Shown here: positions 11,504 through 22,674 of the stretch, piece by piece | Layout of the letters: each line of letters opens with the position of its first letter | How positions within the stretch are numbered: position 1 is the stretch's first letter | Source: Taxillus chinensis | Taxonomy: Eukaryota; Streptophyta; Magnoliopsida; Santalales; Loranthaceae | Direction of reading: 5' to 3' | Assembly (NCBI GenBank): GCA_023512835.1 | Contig: CM042090.1 | Span: 57,151,865-57,215,864, forward strand | Length of the DNA: 64,000 nucleotides | Made by a program: the position numbers and the translations under genes | Notes under the pieces: model-generated | Databases searched by the model: none | Told to the model about the DNA's origin: nothing | The model's input: the letters and a program-made list of their open reading frames with translations, nothing else

Positions 11504-11582
11504 ATTATATAGACACTAGCCACATCAAAACGACGTAGTTTTGATTATGTAAATCCCAGGATCAAAACGACGTAGTTTTGAT
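11504..11582 (-). promoter_or_regulatory. Promoter-like module of D 3' LTR
   Basis: On the minus strand: two copies of a palindrome (11561-11582 and 11524-11545; arms ATCAAAAC/GTTTTGAT, ACGT-containing centre), then TATA-like TATATAATGA (about 11504-11513), then the GA leader. The same order is seen in E and H. Confidence 0.6.
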
Positions 11583-11689
11583 CACACAAGTTAGCACCTT
11601 TCCGCACCTATATAGGCCAAAATACTCAGAATTTCAACATGGTCTTTTGGAGAAAGCTCATTAGAATGTCAAAACCAAGGGAACCATGC

Positions 11690-11930
11690 AAAAATATGGC
11701 TGCACGCCAATTTGAACGTGAATTCCCCAATTCACGTGCAACTCCATATGCACTCCAAATGCGCTCAAACTTCACCCCTAGCCTCCTTGCATCATTTAGA
11801 AGACAACCACACTTGCACGTGAATTGGACCCATTTCACATGCACCTCACATACACGTCCATTTGGCCTGACACTTCTGTGGTAGATAGTGGACATCATTT
11901 TAAGCATCTTTCCTTTTGCACGTGAATTCA
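11690..11930 (-). promoter_or_regulatory. CACGTG inverted-repeat cluster (D 3' LTR)
   Basis: Pairs of GCACGTGAATT-type and AATTCACGTGC-type motifs with short spacers, upstream of the promoter-like module. G-box cores suggest light- or stress-linked bZIP/bHLH binding; inferred. Confidence 0.45.
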
Positions 11931-12015
11931 TTTGAGCCCATTCACTAGGTCAAAATCTAAAAAAACTCTACTCAGAAGGCAAAACTGTGACTAACTCAAG
12001 GTACGGGTCCTTACA

Positions 12016-12237
12016 TCCTCTCCCCCTTAAGACTTTTCGTCCTCGAAAAGAAAAGGTGGAATGAAAGAAAACAATCACAACCAAAGCATAGGCCTCTAGC
12101 ACCCTCTAGCACAAATTAATACATAACAATCACAAAGTATTTCACACATTTATACACTCCACATGGTCATGTAGCGATGACTAGTTGGGCAAATACCTGA
12201 TTATGTTGAAGTTTGATGCTTGCCCTCCTCCCCACCT
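12016..12237 (-). other. Element D polypurine tract and 3' untranslated part
   Basis: On the minus strand CTTAAGGGGGAGAGGA (12016-12031) abuts the LTR, the same tract as in C. The rest is non-coding. Confidence 0.85.
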
Positions 12238-12789
12238 TCAAAGTTGTTCGTCCTCGAACAGATCAGGATAATGAGCACGCATCTCAGTCTCACGTTCCCA
12301 GGTCGCTTCCTCCAGCCCTCGGTGTTGCCACAACACCCGAACCAACGGAATAGTCTTACCTCGCAGCTGCTTCTCGCGCCTATCTACAATACGGATGGGT
12401 GCCTCGACAACAGACACATCCTCTCCAAGATCCAGGGTACCCCAATCTAGCACATGTGTGGGATCTGGATGATATTTCCGCAACTGGGATACATGGAAAA
12501 CATTATGAACTCTGCTCAAACTAGGCGGTAACGCCAACCTATAAGCAATAGGTCCAACTCTGCTCAAAATCTCGAACGGTCCAATGTACCGAGGGGACAA
12601 CTTGGACCCAGTCCCAAATCTCTTATGCCCTCTCCGTGGAGAAACACGAAGGAATACGTGGTCTCCCACCAAAAACTCCAACGGACGGCGTCGGCGATCT
12701 GCACAAGACTTCTGTCTGCTCTGAGCTGTAAGAAGGCGTTGCCGAATCAGCTGAACTTTTGACGTAGCCTCCTGGACCAATTGAGGTCC
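12238..12789 (-). pseudogene. pol: Element D pol: integrase C-terminus, downstream part
   Basis: Continues the integrase from 21912 after E. The frame is open from the E junction to the stop TGA at 12238-12240. It contains QLVQEATSKVQLIRQRLL, VGDHVFLRVSPRRG, YIGPFEILSRVGPIAYRL and the chromodomain-like APIRIVDRREKQLRGKTIPL ending HYPDLFEDEQL. This is the best preserved copy of the tail domain in the window. It is split from its core by the E insertion at GGTCC. Confidence 0.88.
12785..12789. repeat. Target duplication left of E (GGTCC)
   Basis: Perfect match to 21907-21911, lying in D's integrase. Confidence 0.92.
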
Positions 12790-13282
12790 TGTCACGCCCC
12801 GGATTTCCAACCCGAGGAAACCGGTACGTGACTCCCCTTTTACCCACACGGAGGGCAAAGGGGTTAGGTTACAAACCAAGAACTGAATATTTTAAACATT
12901 CACAACACATTCAAGAAAAATAAAGTCCATCAAGCAGTCCACAAACCAAATCAGTCTTTAATACAAAGTCTTCTTTTCAATCCATCCCCATTGGGGTTAC
13001 ATCAGTTCCCATAATAAAATAACATAAACAATAAAATAGATAAGGTCTTCCACCTTGGGGTCCCACCTAACGCCTGTAGGTTCCTGTAAAGAAAACAACA
13101 TGGTAGGAGGGGTGAGCAACCACAGCTCAGTAGGGATCATGTCTCCCCAACCCATCCCATGCACCTAATATCTACATGCCTTGTGTACAAGTGTTGTGTC
13201 GTGATACAATTATTCCACCAGGATATAGTTACAAGGCTATAACAACGAAACACAATCATACATGGGCTGGTACATAAACACT

Positions 13283-13417
13283 CCCGGGCTTCCACACCAT
13301 CGGGTTTCAAGAACAGTCCCGGGCTTCCACAACCACCGGGTTCCACAAAACAGTCCCAGGCTTCCACGACCACCGGGTTCCACAAAAGAGTCCCGGGCTT
13401 CCACAACCACCGGGTGT
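13283..13417 (-). repeat. 37-bp tandem repeat, four copies
   Basis: Units start CCCGGGCTTCCACA and end near CAAAACAGT. The same array has six units in the other LTR of E (20589-20796). Confidence 0.92.
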
Positions 13418-14040
13418 ACAAGCAAACACACAACACACATGGCCATACAGGCATAACATCAAACACTTAGTATGCTTAGTCACACAGGAATAACATCGAA
13501 CACTTAGCATGCATATATCCACAAGCTCATAAACCCAGCCCACACGGACATAATCTAACACACCTGGACGTGCGTGGCCTCACAGGCATTACCTCAAACA
13601 CATATCATGCACGGCCTCACAGGCATTATCTCAAATACATAACATGCACAGACCTCACAGGCATTATGTCAAACACTTGGCAGGCATATATACATATATC
13701 CAAACAACACGCCATTGAAGGCCAACATTCATATAGGAGATCACACTTATATGAATTTACATATAAATAGTATGATAACAAGGACAATATCCAACGGGTA
13801 ATTCACCACAGGGCCTAACCCCCGGATCGGGTATAAGAAAACAAACCCCTACCTTAATGAAGATCCTCCTTGCTCCCGCGTTAGATGCCGTCCTCCCCAC
13901 GCAAGATGCTCCGGCAGCAACCAGCAGTTCTCCCCCTTTCCCTCTCTCTAGCTCTCTCTCTCTCCACGACGGCTGCAGTGGCTGAAAAACCCCTAACCCC
14001 AGAACAAGGAGTCTCCTCATCCTTATATAGGCCTTCCACT

Positions 14041-14099
14041 ATCAAAACGACGTAGTTTTGATTAAGTGAAACCCAGGATCAAAACGACGTAGTTTTGAT
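14041..14099 (-). promoter_or_regulatory. Paired palindromes of E 3' LTR
   Basis: Two copies (14078-14099 and 14041-14062) of the ATCAAAAC/GTTTTGAT palindrome, followed on the minus strand by CCTATATAAGGA (about 14021-14032), a good TATA box. Confidence 0.6.
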
Positions 14100-14530
14100 C
14101 ACACAAGTTAGCACCTTTCCGCACCCATATAGGCCAAAATACTCGAAATTTCAACATGGTCCTTTGGAGAAAGTTCCTTAGAATGTCAAAACCAAGGGAA
14201 CCATGCAAAAATATGCCTGCACACCAATTTGCACGTGAATTCCCCAATTCACGTGCAACTCCATATGCACTCCAAATGCTCTCAAACTTCACCCCTAGCC
14301 TCTTTGCATCATTTAGAAGACAACCACACTTGCACGTGAATTGGACCCATATCACGTGCACCTCACATACATGTCCATTTGGCCTGAAACTTCTGTGGTA
14401 GATAGAGGACACCATTCTAAGCATCTTTCCTTTTGCACGTGAATTCATTGGAGTCCATTTACTAGGTCAAAATCTAGAAAAACTCTACTCAGGAGGCGGA
14501 ACCGACTAACTCAAGGTACGGGTCCTTACA

Positions 14531-14863
14531 TCCTCTCCCCTTAAGACTTTTCATCCTCGAAAAGAAATGACATAAGAGGAAAACAAACACAAGCTACCCA
14601 TTTGCCACACGGCGAGCCACAACACCCAAATGGGTCATACACCACACACAAAGACAACAAAGACATAACAAGCACCACCATAATCCATAACCACAATAAT
14701 GCACATAACACATGTCCACATGGCACGAATACACATCTCAAGGCACATCACAAATAAGAACACATGTCTTTAAAAGACAATACAAATACATCCACTAATA
14801 CAAGAAAACACATCACAAGAAAACATCACTATCCATCCCTTGGCCAACAGCCACCTCCCACGC
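14531..14863 (-). other. Element E polypurine tract and 3' untranslated part
   Basis: AGTCTTAAGGGGAGAGGA on the minus strand ends at the LTR (14531-14548). The remaining ~315 bp holds no recognisable feature. Confidence 0.8.
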
Positions 14864-15484
14864 TTAAGATTGTTCGTCCTCGAACAAGTCCGGGTGCTGC
14901 TCACGCATCACGGACTCACGTTCCCATGTCTCCTCCTCAATGCCACGGTGCTGCCACAAGCACGCAAACCAAAGGAATAAAGACGACCACGCAAAAGCTT
15001 CTCTCGCCGATCTAGGATACGGATAGGGGCCTCAATGACGGACATGTCATCCTCAATGTCCAACGTCCCCCAATCAATCACATGAGTGGGGTCGGGTGAT
15101 ACTTCCTCAACCGGGACACGTGAAACACGTTGTGCACTCGACTCGCCCGCGGTGGTAACGCTAACCGGTAGGCCACGGGCCCTACACGATCCAAGAATCG
15201 CAAAAGGACCAATAAACCGCGGAGATAGCTTGGAACCTCGCCCAAACCGTCGATGTCCACGACGTGGAGAGACACGAAGGAACACATGATCACCAACAGA
15301 AAACTCCAAAGGTCGCCGTCGCTGATCCGCATAAGATTTCTGCCGACTCGAGCCGACAACAAACGCCGACGAATCAACTTGACCTTCTCGGTAGCCTCTT
15401 GAACCAACCGTGGCCCCAAGAGAGCGTCTCCCCCCACCTCGGTCCAACACAAAGGTGACCGACACGGCCGTCCGTACAACGCCT
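14864..15484 (-). pseudogene. pol: Element E pol: integrase C-terminus and chromodomain-like tail
   Basis: Minus-strand remains in two overlapping frames: [20 protein letters not shown] and [13 protein letters not shown], then FLRVSPRRGHRRFGRGSKLS, the receptor-like FHVSRLRKYHP, APIRILDRREKLLRGR and a frame change before the final LFEDEQS and stop TAA at 14864-14866. At least two frameshifts. Function as in C. The final 90 bases are only readable in a third frame. Confidence 0.8.
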
Positions 15485-16276
15485 CAAAAGGAGCCATCCC
15501 AATGGATGCCTGATAAGCGTTGTTGTAGGCAAACTCCACCAAAGGAAGGTGAGTTGCCCACGAACCCCCCGAAATCTAACACACAGGCCCGTAACATGTC
15601 CTCCAACGTCCGATTCGTCCTCTCCGTCCGGCCGTCGGTCTCAGGGTGAAAGGCTGTACTCAGGTGAAGCTTGGTCCCCATAGCCTCCTGCAAACCTGCC
15701 CAAAAACGGGAAGTGAACCTCGAATCCCGGGTCGAGACAACCGATGATGGTACTCCATGCGAGTCTCACAATCTCGTTCATGTACAGCTGACTCAAGGTC
15801 CCAATAGAGTCCCGCTCGCGAACAAGCAAGGAAATGGGCCGACTTTGTGAGTCGATCCACAATCACCCAAATCATATCCTTCCTCCCAGGTGGTGGGTGG
15901 AAGACCGATCACAAAATCCATCGCGATATGGTCCCACTTCCACTCTTGCTATGGGCAAGGGTCGTAACATGCCCGCCGGCCGCTGATGCTCGGCCTTCAC
16001 CTGCCGACACGTGAGGCACCGCGAAACAAAGGCAGCTACATCGCGTTTCATCCCAGGCCACCAAAAATGTCCGCGAAGCGCATGGTACATCTTCGTACCC
16101 CCTGGATGCACAAGAACTCTAGATTGGTGAAACGCCCTCATCACCTCATCCCTGAGAGAAGAAGCCACTACCAACCGCCCCCGAAATGACAACTCATGCT
16201 CGGGACCCTCTGTCCGGTCCCCCAGATAGCTCCCCGGCCTCAATACGGGCACGGAGAACCTCGCACTCAATGTCAC
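15485..16276 (-). pseudogene. pol: Element E pol: integrase zinc region and catalytic core
   Basis: The zinc-binding part is open at 16276-15872: FHQSRVLVHPGGTKMYHALR ... CLTCRQVKAEHQRPAG. The core follows with [15 protein letters not shown], then a frame change at about 15770 caused by an extra C within a CTG (read CTCG). It continues with [13 protein letters not shown] in the wrong frame for the second catalytic Asp, and resumes at [18 protein letters not shown], which holds the catalytic Glu. Enzyme residues seem present in the DNA but spread over frames. Confidence 0.8.
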
Positions 16277-16742
16277 CCAGGCTGTTCCTCCCGGACGCGC
16301 TGGTATAACTCAAGCACTACCACCAAAGGACTCAGGGACTGTCCCACCATCACGAACAACAAGCCGCAGCCGCAACGTCGCCAACTTGCTCCATCGGCTT
16401 CCACTCTCTCACGGCCACCTCAGCTTTCCCTTTTCTCGCTCAATGCATCGGCCACAACATTACCCTTGCCCGGGGTATAGGCAAGAGTAAAGTCAAAGGT
16501 CCTGCAAAATACTCCACCCATCTTCTTTGCCTCAAATTCAAGTCCTTCGAGTAAAGATGTACCTGAAGGCTCTTGTGATCCGAGAACACCACAAACTTTT
16601 CCCCCAAGAGGTAGTGCTGCCAACTCTTCAGGGCGAAGATGACAAGAGCTAACTCAAGGTCATGAGTAGGATAATTCTGCTCATGAGGCTTCACTGCCTC
16701 GACCCATAAGCTACCACACTGTGCTCCTGCATAAGCACACAC
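16277..16742 (-). pseudogene. pol: Element E pol: RNase H, frameshifted
   Basis: Visible pieces are [40 protein letters not shown] and [18 protein letters not shown], carrying the RNase H acidic residues, spread over two frames. The junction with the RT frame lies near 16700, where a base is missing at an AGCTG-like site compared with C. The link to integrase (about 16277-16430) is poorly readable. Confidence 0.8.
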
Positions 16743-17599
16743 CCCAAACCAACCCTGGACACATCACAGTATACCTCATATGGGATATCCTCCCTAGGCA
16801 ACCTCAACACAGGTGCAGTGGTCAAACGGGTTTTGAGAGTCTCAAACGCCTGCTGACACTTGTCAGTCCAATCAAACGTCACGCCCTTCTGAGTCAACGC
16901 TGTCATAGGGGCTGCCAAACGGGAGAACCCTTCTACAAAACGACGATAGTACCCCGCCAAACCAAGAAAACTACGGATCTCAAAAACGTTGGTTGGCCTC
17001 GCCCACGATGCCACGGCCTCAATCTTGGCTGGGTCCACCCTAACTCCCTCAGCTGACACCACATGGCCAAGAAAGTGAACCTCCTGCAGCCAAAACTCAC
17101 ACTTGCTAAACTTAGCAAACAGCGCTGGTCCCTCAAGGTTTGCAACACTCGTTGCCAAGTGCTCCACATGCTCCCTCTCGGTCTTGGAATACACCAAGAT
17201 ATCGTCGATAAACACCACCACGAACGAGTCTAAGTATGGGGCAAAGACTTGGTTCATCAAATGCATGAACACTGCTGGCGCATTAGTGAGCCCGAAAGGC
17301 ATCACTACCCACTCATAATGCCCATACCTGCACCGAAAAGCCGTCTTAGGGATGTCCTCCTCCCTAACCCCGAGCCGGTGATACCCCGACCGTAAATCTA
17401 TTTTGGAAAACCACTGGGCCCCACTCAATTGGTCAAACAGGTCATCTATCCGTGGCAACGGGTATTTGTTCTTCACTGACACCGAATTCGCCTTCCTGTA
17501 GTCGATGCAGAGACGTAGTGTACCATCGGCCTTCTTCGCAAAGAGCACCGGAGCACCCCAAGGTGAGGTACTCGGTCCGATATACCCCCGACTCACCAA
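16691..17599 (-). pseudogene. pol: Element E pol: reverse transcriptase, long open part
   Basis: A 302-residue open stretch covers the complete RT palm and thumb region: [69 protein letters not shown], the catalytic [10 protein letters not shown] (residues ~127-136), [32 protein letters not shown] and the start of RNase H ([10 protein letters not shown]). It is the least damaged RT here along with D's. It stays classed as a pseudogene because both ends run into shifted frames. If the indels are sequence errors, the element could be more intact than it appears. Confidence 0.85.
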
Positions 17600-18240
17600 C
17601 TCCTCGATTTGCCTCTCGAAGCTCCCTCAACTCGGCTGGCCCCATACGATACGCTACCTGGGGAAATCGGACCCGTCCCCGGCACCAACTCAATGGTGAA
17701 CTCCACACTCCTCTTAGGTGGCAAACTCCTCAACCGCTCAGGAAAAACATCCCGAAATTGGTCCACAACAATGGGCCACACCCTCCTTTCCACCTTACCC
17801 TCCTCGGAAAGGTCAGGGCTGCTAACCTGTGGGTAATGGCACCCCACCTGGTCCAACACCGGCCCGGCCCGACTCACCTCACAATCCCACTCCCCCTACA
17901 GGGTGCAAGAGGTCCCCTGCAGGTGTCACGAAGGTCACACGCCGCCGATAACAATCTATCTTGGCCTGGAAAGCCATAAGCCAATCCATACCCAAGATTA
18001 GGTCAAACGTTCTCAAAGGCATCACATGCAAGTCAAAACTCAACTCCACCTCGCCTATGGTTAACACGCGATCCACGACACACTCGCCGTACTTCAATCA
18101 TGCCTCCTACCGGAGACTCCACAACTAGGGGCCTCGTGGCCTCCACACAAGCTAACCCCAAGCCGTCTATTACAAGCTCAAGAACAAACGAACATGATGC
18201 ACCCGTATCGAAAAGAACAAGCTAAGGTACGGGAGATCAA
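17600..18240 (-). pseudogene. pol: Element E pol: protease and linker
   Basis: Protease core LVLFDTGASCSFVLELV reads at about 18213-18165 on the minus strand, with the DTG triad kept. Further on, VDRVLTIGEVELSFDLHVMP and LILGMDWLMAFQAKIDCYRR (about 18070-17940) are open in one frame. The linker EEGKVERRVWPIVVDQFRDV and LPPKRSVEFTIELVPGTGPI (17877-17593) sits in another. At least two frameshifts separate the three parts. Confidence 0.8.
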
Positions 18241-19671
18241 GAGGGTACCTCTAACCACCGATGGTCCTGCTCCACCCTCGCTGGTGGGGGTGGTAGCTCG
18301 GCCTCCTCCGGGTACGTCGCCTCCAGCGCAAACACCCTCCCTTGGCCCGTGCCACCGGTCGGCTCACTCACCTGGGCGCTTCCCGCCAAGGCTGCCTCCG
18401 GCCTTCGGTCTGCTGCCGCTCCGGCCTCCCCCGAGGTCGGGTCCGATTCGATCCTGCCCGACTAGCCGGCCACCGATGAGCTGGTCTCTCTGCTGGTGCA
18501 CGGAACCGGCATCACTCCTTGTCTTGGATGTCATGCCTCCAACTCCCCGTTGCCACTCCGGCAAACCCGGCTCGAGATGGCCCTCTCGTCCACATCTATG
18601 GCATTTCCGGTCCCTCTTTGGACACTCCTTTCTCAAGTGGCCTTGCTCCCCACAAAGAAGAATAACCGCCGGGGAGACCCCCCGCTGGACCGCCCTGTGC
18701 TGCCACCGCCAAAACTAGACCTCCCCGGGGTTCACCAATGTCTGTCCCCTCACTGCGGAAGGAACTGCTATCCCTCTCCTCCGTCTTGAGCCTCTTGGAC
18801 CCTGCATCTCGATCAGGCCCACTCTGCAACTGGCGACCCTGATGGGCCTGCCTCCCACCATCCAGCTCTCTCTCAGCTATACGGGCCGTCTCCACAGCCT
18901 CAGCATAAGTCCTCAAGCGTAGAATTGCCACCCTCTCCCTAAGGGCTGGCCGAAGACCCAGAGTGAACTTGTGGGCCTTCAGGTCCTCCTTTGCCACTGT
19001 CTCGGGGGCAAACCTACTCAGGCTCCGGAACTCCCGCTCATACTCGGGCACCGTCTTTGATCCTTGCTTCAGGCTGCCAAATTCCTCCCTCTTCTGCCAT
19101 CTCACTGATTCCGGGAAGAACTCATCATGGAAGAGTTGCAAGAATTCCTCCCAAAACATGAGTTGCACTGCACGGCTCCCCGCAACACTCGTCCACCACT
19201 CCAAAGCATCCCCCTCCAGCCCCCGAATGCCGGTCCGCACCTTATCCTCCTCCCTGGGCAGGAGAAAGGAGAACACATGCTCAATCTGCCTCAACCACCG
19301 CTTCTCGGCTACCACAGGGTCTTCTCCCCCCTTAAATCGCGGAGGTTGTTCCTTTCGGAACCGTGTCACCACGTCATCCTCTCGCACAGGTCGGTACACC
19401 ACCCAGCGAACTCTCACGCTCACGAGGCGGCTCTCCTCCACGGTGGTGGTGGTGGTGGCACCACCTGCTGTGTCGCCATCTCACGGCGCACCTCCTCCCG
19501 AACGTCCTGCCGGAGTCCCTCCCGTAGCTCTCGTACCTCCAGCCGATGCCTTCTTGTAGCTGTGCCGAATAACGCATGCCCTCCAACGGATGGTCCCGCA
19601 CCCGGACCCTCATGGGCAGATGACTCATCGGCCACCGCCCCGGACGCACGTGTCACTCTCCTCGGTGGCAT
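18241..19671 (-). pseudogene. gag: Element E gag, broken
   Basis: Start MPPRRVTRASGAV at 19671, the same as in D. The capsid-type Gag domain is the longest open copy in the window (19441-18596): VVTRFRKEQPPRFKGGEDPV, RWLRQIEHVFSFLLPREEDK, ALEWWTSVAGS, EEFLQLFHDEFFPESVRWQK and SKTVPEYEREFRSLSRFAPE. The zinc knuckle near 18600-18540 (CHRCGREGH) is in a shifted frame and its last Cys is not seen. Frameshifts occur near 19440 and 18600. Its product would form the particle. Confidence 0.83.
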
Positions 19672-20086
19672 TCTTACTACATGAAGTAAGATGCACAAAC
19701 GTCGAACGCGTTTGACTACTAACAAGTTGACTACCTCTACCTCATTATCAAGTCAAGCCGTACATGGCATTACACACATTTTAACCATTGCATCAATCAA
19801 TATTGCACACAAGACATCCACATTGTAGTCATACCCAAGGCATTCCAAGAATATTCAGAGTTGCACAGTTCACACATAATCATGTTATGCACATCCTTCA
19901 CACATGACAACAAATGCAACTAGTGCCCTAATGCCAATGCATGCAAATCCTACCACAAGACCGGACTACCCTAAGTACACCTTGGAGGCTCAAAGAGGAC
20001 CATGTTGATCGGGCATGTCCCTCCAGGCTCCTCCAAAGGACTCAAGATAACCAAGTCCGCCCACTACCCTATGCCAACTAGACCAT
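19672..20086 (-). other. Untranslated leader of element E
   Basis: 415 bp without coding or RNA signals. It contains CTAGTGCCCTAATGCCAATG, a short segment also present in the leader of D (about 26407-26426). Confidence 0.7.
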
Positions 20087-20097
20087 GCTCGATACCA
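20087..20097 (-). other. Primer-binding site of E (variant)
   Basis: Minus strand TGGTATCGAGC, three bases from the LTR: one base shorter than the tRNA-iMet complement TGGTATCAGAGC, exactly at CAG. D has the same form. Confidence 0.75.
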
Positions 20098-20588
20098 TAT
20101 TGTCACGCCCGGATTTCCAACCCGAGGAAACCGGTACGTGACTCCCCTTTACCCACACGGAGGGCAAAGGGGTTAGGTTACAAACCAAGAACCGAATATT
20201 TTAAACATTCACAACACATTCAAGAAAAATAAAGTCCATCAAGCAGTCCACAAACCAAATCAGTCTTTAATACAAAGTCTTCTTTTCAATCCATCCCCAT
20301 TGGGGTTACATCAGTTCCCATAATAAAATAACATAAACAATAAAATAGATAAGGTCTTCCACCTTGGGGTCCCACCTAACGCCTGTAGGTTCCTGTAAAG
20401 AAAACAACATGGTAGGAGGGGTGAGCAACCACAGCTCAGTAGGGATCATGTCTCCCCAACCCATCCCATGCACCTAATATCTACATGCCTTGTGTACAAG
20501 TCTTGTGTCGTGATACAATTATTCCACCAGATATAGTTACAGGTATAACAAAGAAACACAATCATACATGGGCTGGTACATAAACACT

Positions 20589-20796
20589 CCCGGGCTTCCA
20601 CAGCCACCGGGTTTCAAGAACAGTCCCGGGCTTCCACAGCCACCGGGTTCCACAAAACAGTCCCGGGCTTCCACAGCCACTGGGTTCCACAAAACAGTCC
20701 TGGGCTTCCACAGCCACCGGGTTCCACAAAACAGTCCCGGGCTTCCACAGCCACCGGGTTCCACAAAACAGTCCCGGGCTTCCACAGCCACGGGTG
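20589..20796 (-). repeat. 37-bp tandem repeat, six copies
   Basis: Units CCCGGGCTTCCACAGCCACC with tail TTCCACAAAACAGT; the last is truncated. Two units more than the partner LTR, which explains most of the length difference. Confidence 0.93.
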
Positions 20797-21416
20797 TACA
20801 AGCAAACACGCAGCACACATGGCCATACAGGCATAACATCAAACACTTAGTATGCTTAGTCACACAGGAATAACATCGAACACTTAGCATGCATATATCC
20901 ACAAGCTCATAAACCCAGCCACACAGACATAATCTAACACACTGGACGTGCGTGGCCTCACAGGCATTACCTCAAACACATATCATGCACAGCCTCACAG
21001 GCATTATCTCAAATACATAACATGCATAGCCTCACAGGCATTATGTCAAACACTTGGCAGGCATATATACATATATCCAAACAACACGCCATTGAAGGCC
21101 AACATTCATATAGGAGATCACACCTATATGAATTTACATATAAATAGTATGATAACAAGGACAATATCCAACGGGTAATTCACCACAGGGCCTAACCCCG
21201 GATCAGGTATAAGAAAACAGAACCCCTACCTTAATGAAGATCCTCCTTGCTCCCGCGTTAGATGCCGTCCTCCCCACGCAAGATGCTCCTGGCAACGAAC
21301 CAGCTTCTCCCCCTTTCCCTCTCTCTAGCTCTCTCTCTCCCACGATGGCTGCAGTGGCTGAAAAACCCCTAACCCCAGAACAAGGAGTCTCCTCATCCTT
21401 ATATAGGCCTTCCACT

Positions 21417-21475
21417 ATCAAAATGACGTAGTTTTGATTAAGTGAAACCCAGGATCAAAACGACGTAGTTTTGAT
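21417..21475 (-). promoter_or_regulatory. Paired palindromes of E 5' LTR
   Basis: Two palindromes at 21454-21475 and 21417-21438 (one base changed in the second), then CCTATATAAGG (about 21399-21409) on the minus strand. Confidence 0.6.
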
Positions 21476-21906
21476 CACACAAGTTAGCACCTTTCCGCAC
21501 CCATATAGGCCAAAATACTCAGAATTTCAACATGGTCCTTTGGAGAAAGTTCCTTAGAATGTCAAAACCAAGGGAACCATGCAAAAATATGCCTGCACGC
21601 CAATTTGCACGTGAATTCCCCAATTCACGTGCAACTCCATATGCACTCCAAATGCTCTCAAACTTTACCCCTAGCCTCCTTGCATCATTTAGAAGACAAC
21701 CACACTTGCACGTGAATTGGACCCATATCACGTGCACCTCACATACATGTCCATTTGGCCTGAAACTTCTGTGGTAGATAGAGGACACCATTCTAAGCAT
21801 CTTTCCTTTTGCACGTGAATTCATTGGAGTCCATTTACTAGGTCAAAATCTAGAAAAACTCTACTCAGGAGGCAGAACTGACTAACTCAAGGTACGGGTC
21901 CTTACA

Positions 21907-21911
21907 GGTCC
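21907..21911. repeat. Target duplication right of E (GGTCC)
   Basis: Perfect partner of 12785-12789. Confidence 0.92.
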
Positions 21912-22674
21912 GAACATAGCTGGCTCTCCAGCTTCTGCCCAACATAATGGAGACCGACACGGTCGGCCATACAATGCCTCAAACGGGGCCATCCCAATCG
22001 AAGACTGGTAACTGTTATTATAGGCAAACTCCACCAGAGGAAGGTGGGAAGCCCATGATCCTCCAAAAGCAAGTACACAAGCCCTCAACAAGTCTTCCAA
22101 TGTTTGAATGGTCCTCTCGGACTGACCATCAGTCTCAGGATGGAATGCGGTACTCAAATTAAGTCGGGTTTCGAATGCTTCCTACAGACCTCCCCAAAAC
22201 CGGGATGTAAACCGCGCATCCCTGTCCGAAACAATAGACAAGGGCACTCCGTGCAAGCGGACAATCTCATCAACATACAACTGGCTTAACGTGCCGATAG
22301 AGTCGCGCTCTCGAATTGCCAAGAAATGGGCTGACTTAGTTAAGCGGTCCACTATGACCCAAATCATGTCCTTTCTCCCAGAAGTGGTAGGAAGTCCCGT
22401 CACGAAGTCCATGGTAATATGCTCCCACTTCCACTCGGCTACGGGTAAAGGCTACAATTGACCAGGTGGGTCGTTGGTGCTCTGCCTTCACTTGCCGACA
22501 GGTAAGGCACCTGGAAACAAACTCTGCTACACTCCGTTTCAGCCCCGGCCACCAGGATCGTGCGCGAACGGCATGATACATCTTAGTTCCTCCTGGATGT
22601 ACAGCCAAATGGGAATGATGAAATTCCCTCGGCACATCCTCACGCAAGGGAGGTGGTACTATCGACGCCCCCAA
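21912..22674 (-). pseudogene. pol: Element D pol: integrase, upstream part
   Basis: Zinc region [20 protein letters not shown] ... CLTCRQVKAEHQRP (22674-22480), core [36 protein letters not shown], then [20 protein letters not shown] with the catalytic Glu and [20 protein letters not shown]. All three acidic catalytic residues are visible. A frame change at about 22400-22450 lies in a CAG-rich spot (CAGCAGG in C). The gene is cut at MFGP by element E and continues at 12789. Confidence 0.85.

Larger units (their letters stand above)
10027..12015 (-). repeat. Element D 3' LTR
   Basis: 1989 bp between TGTCACGCC and GGTCCTTACA on the plus strand. It contains a 493-bp stretch (about 10370-10862) missing from the other LTR. 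It carries a TC microsatellite, a TATA box, paired palindromes and CACGTG pairs. No gene seen. Confidence 0.92.
12790..14530 (-). repeat. Element E 3' LTR
   Basis: 1741 bp, TGTCACGCC to TCCTTACA on the plus strand. It has four copies of a ~37-bp tandem repeat (13283-13417), paired palindromes and CACGTG pairs. Many differences from the 5' LTR fall in CAG/CTG. Confidence 0.92.
12790..21906 (-). mobile_element. Gypsy chromovirus E (minus strand), innermost and youngest
   Basis: Full element: 5' LTR 20101-21906, primer site, gag, pol, polypurine tract, 3' LTR 12790-14530, flanked by perfect GGTCC. It is a different LTR family from C and D (its LTR matches solo LTR H), though the proteins are related. 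Nothing is inserted in it, and it sits at the centre of the nest. Despite that, its reading frames contain many one-base indels, several at CAG/CTG sites, which may be sequence errors. Confidence 0.92.
20101..21906 (-). repeat. Element E 5' LTR
   Basis: 1806 bp, six tandem 37-bp units (20589-20796), paired palindromes (21417-21475), TATA box and CACGTG pairs. Closely related to solo LTR H. Confidence 0.92.

Noticed and set aside
13237..13561. Repetitive ORFs in E and D LTRs (CGSPGLF-type and similar)
   Set aside because: They arise from tandem repeats open in several frames at once, on both strands; no sign of protein selection.
13283..20796. CRISPR-like arrays (37-bp direct repeats)
   Set aside because: Units are back to back without unique spacers, lie in plant retrotransposon LTRs, and change number between LTRs: simple tandem repeats.
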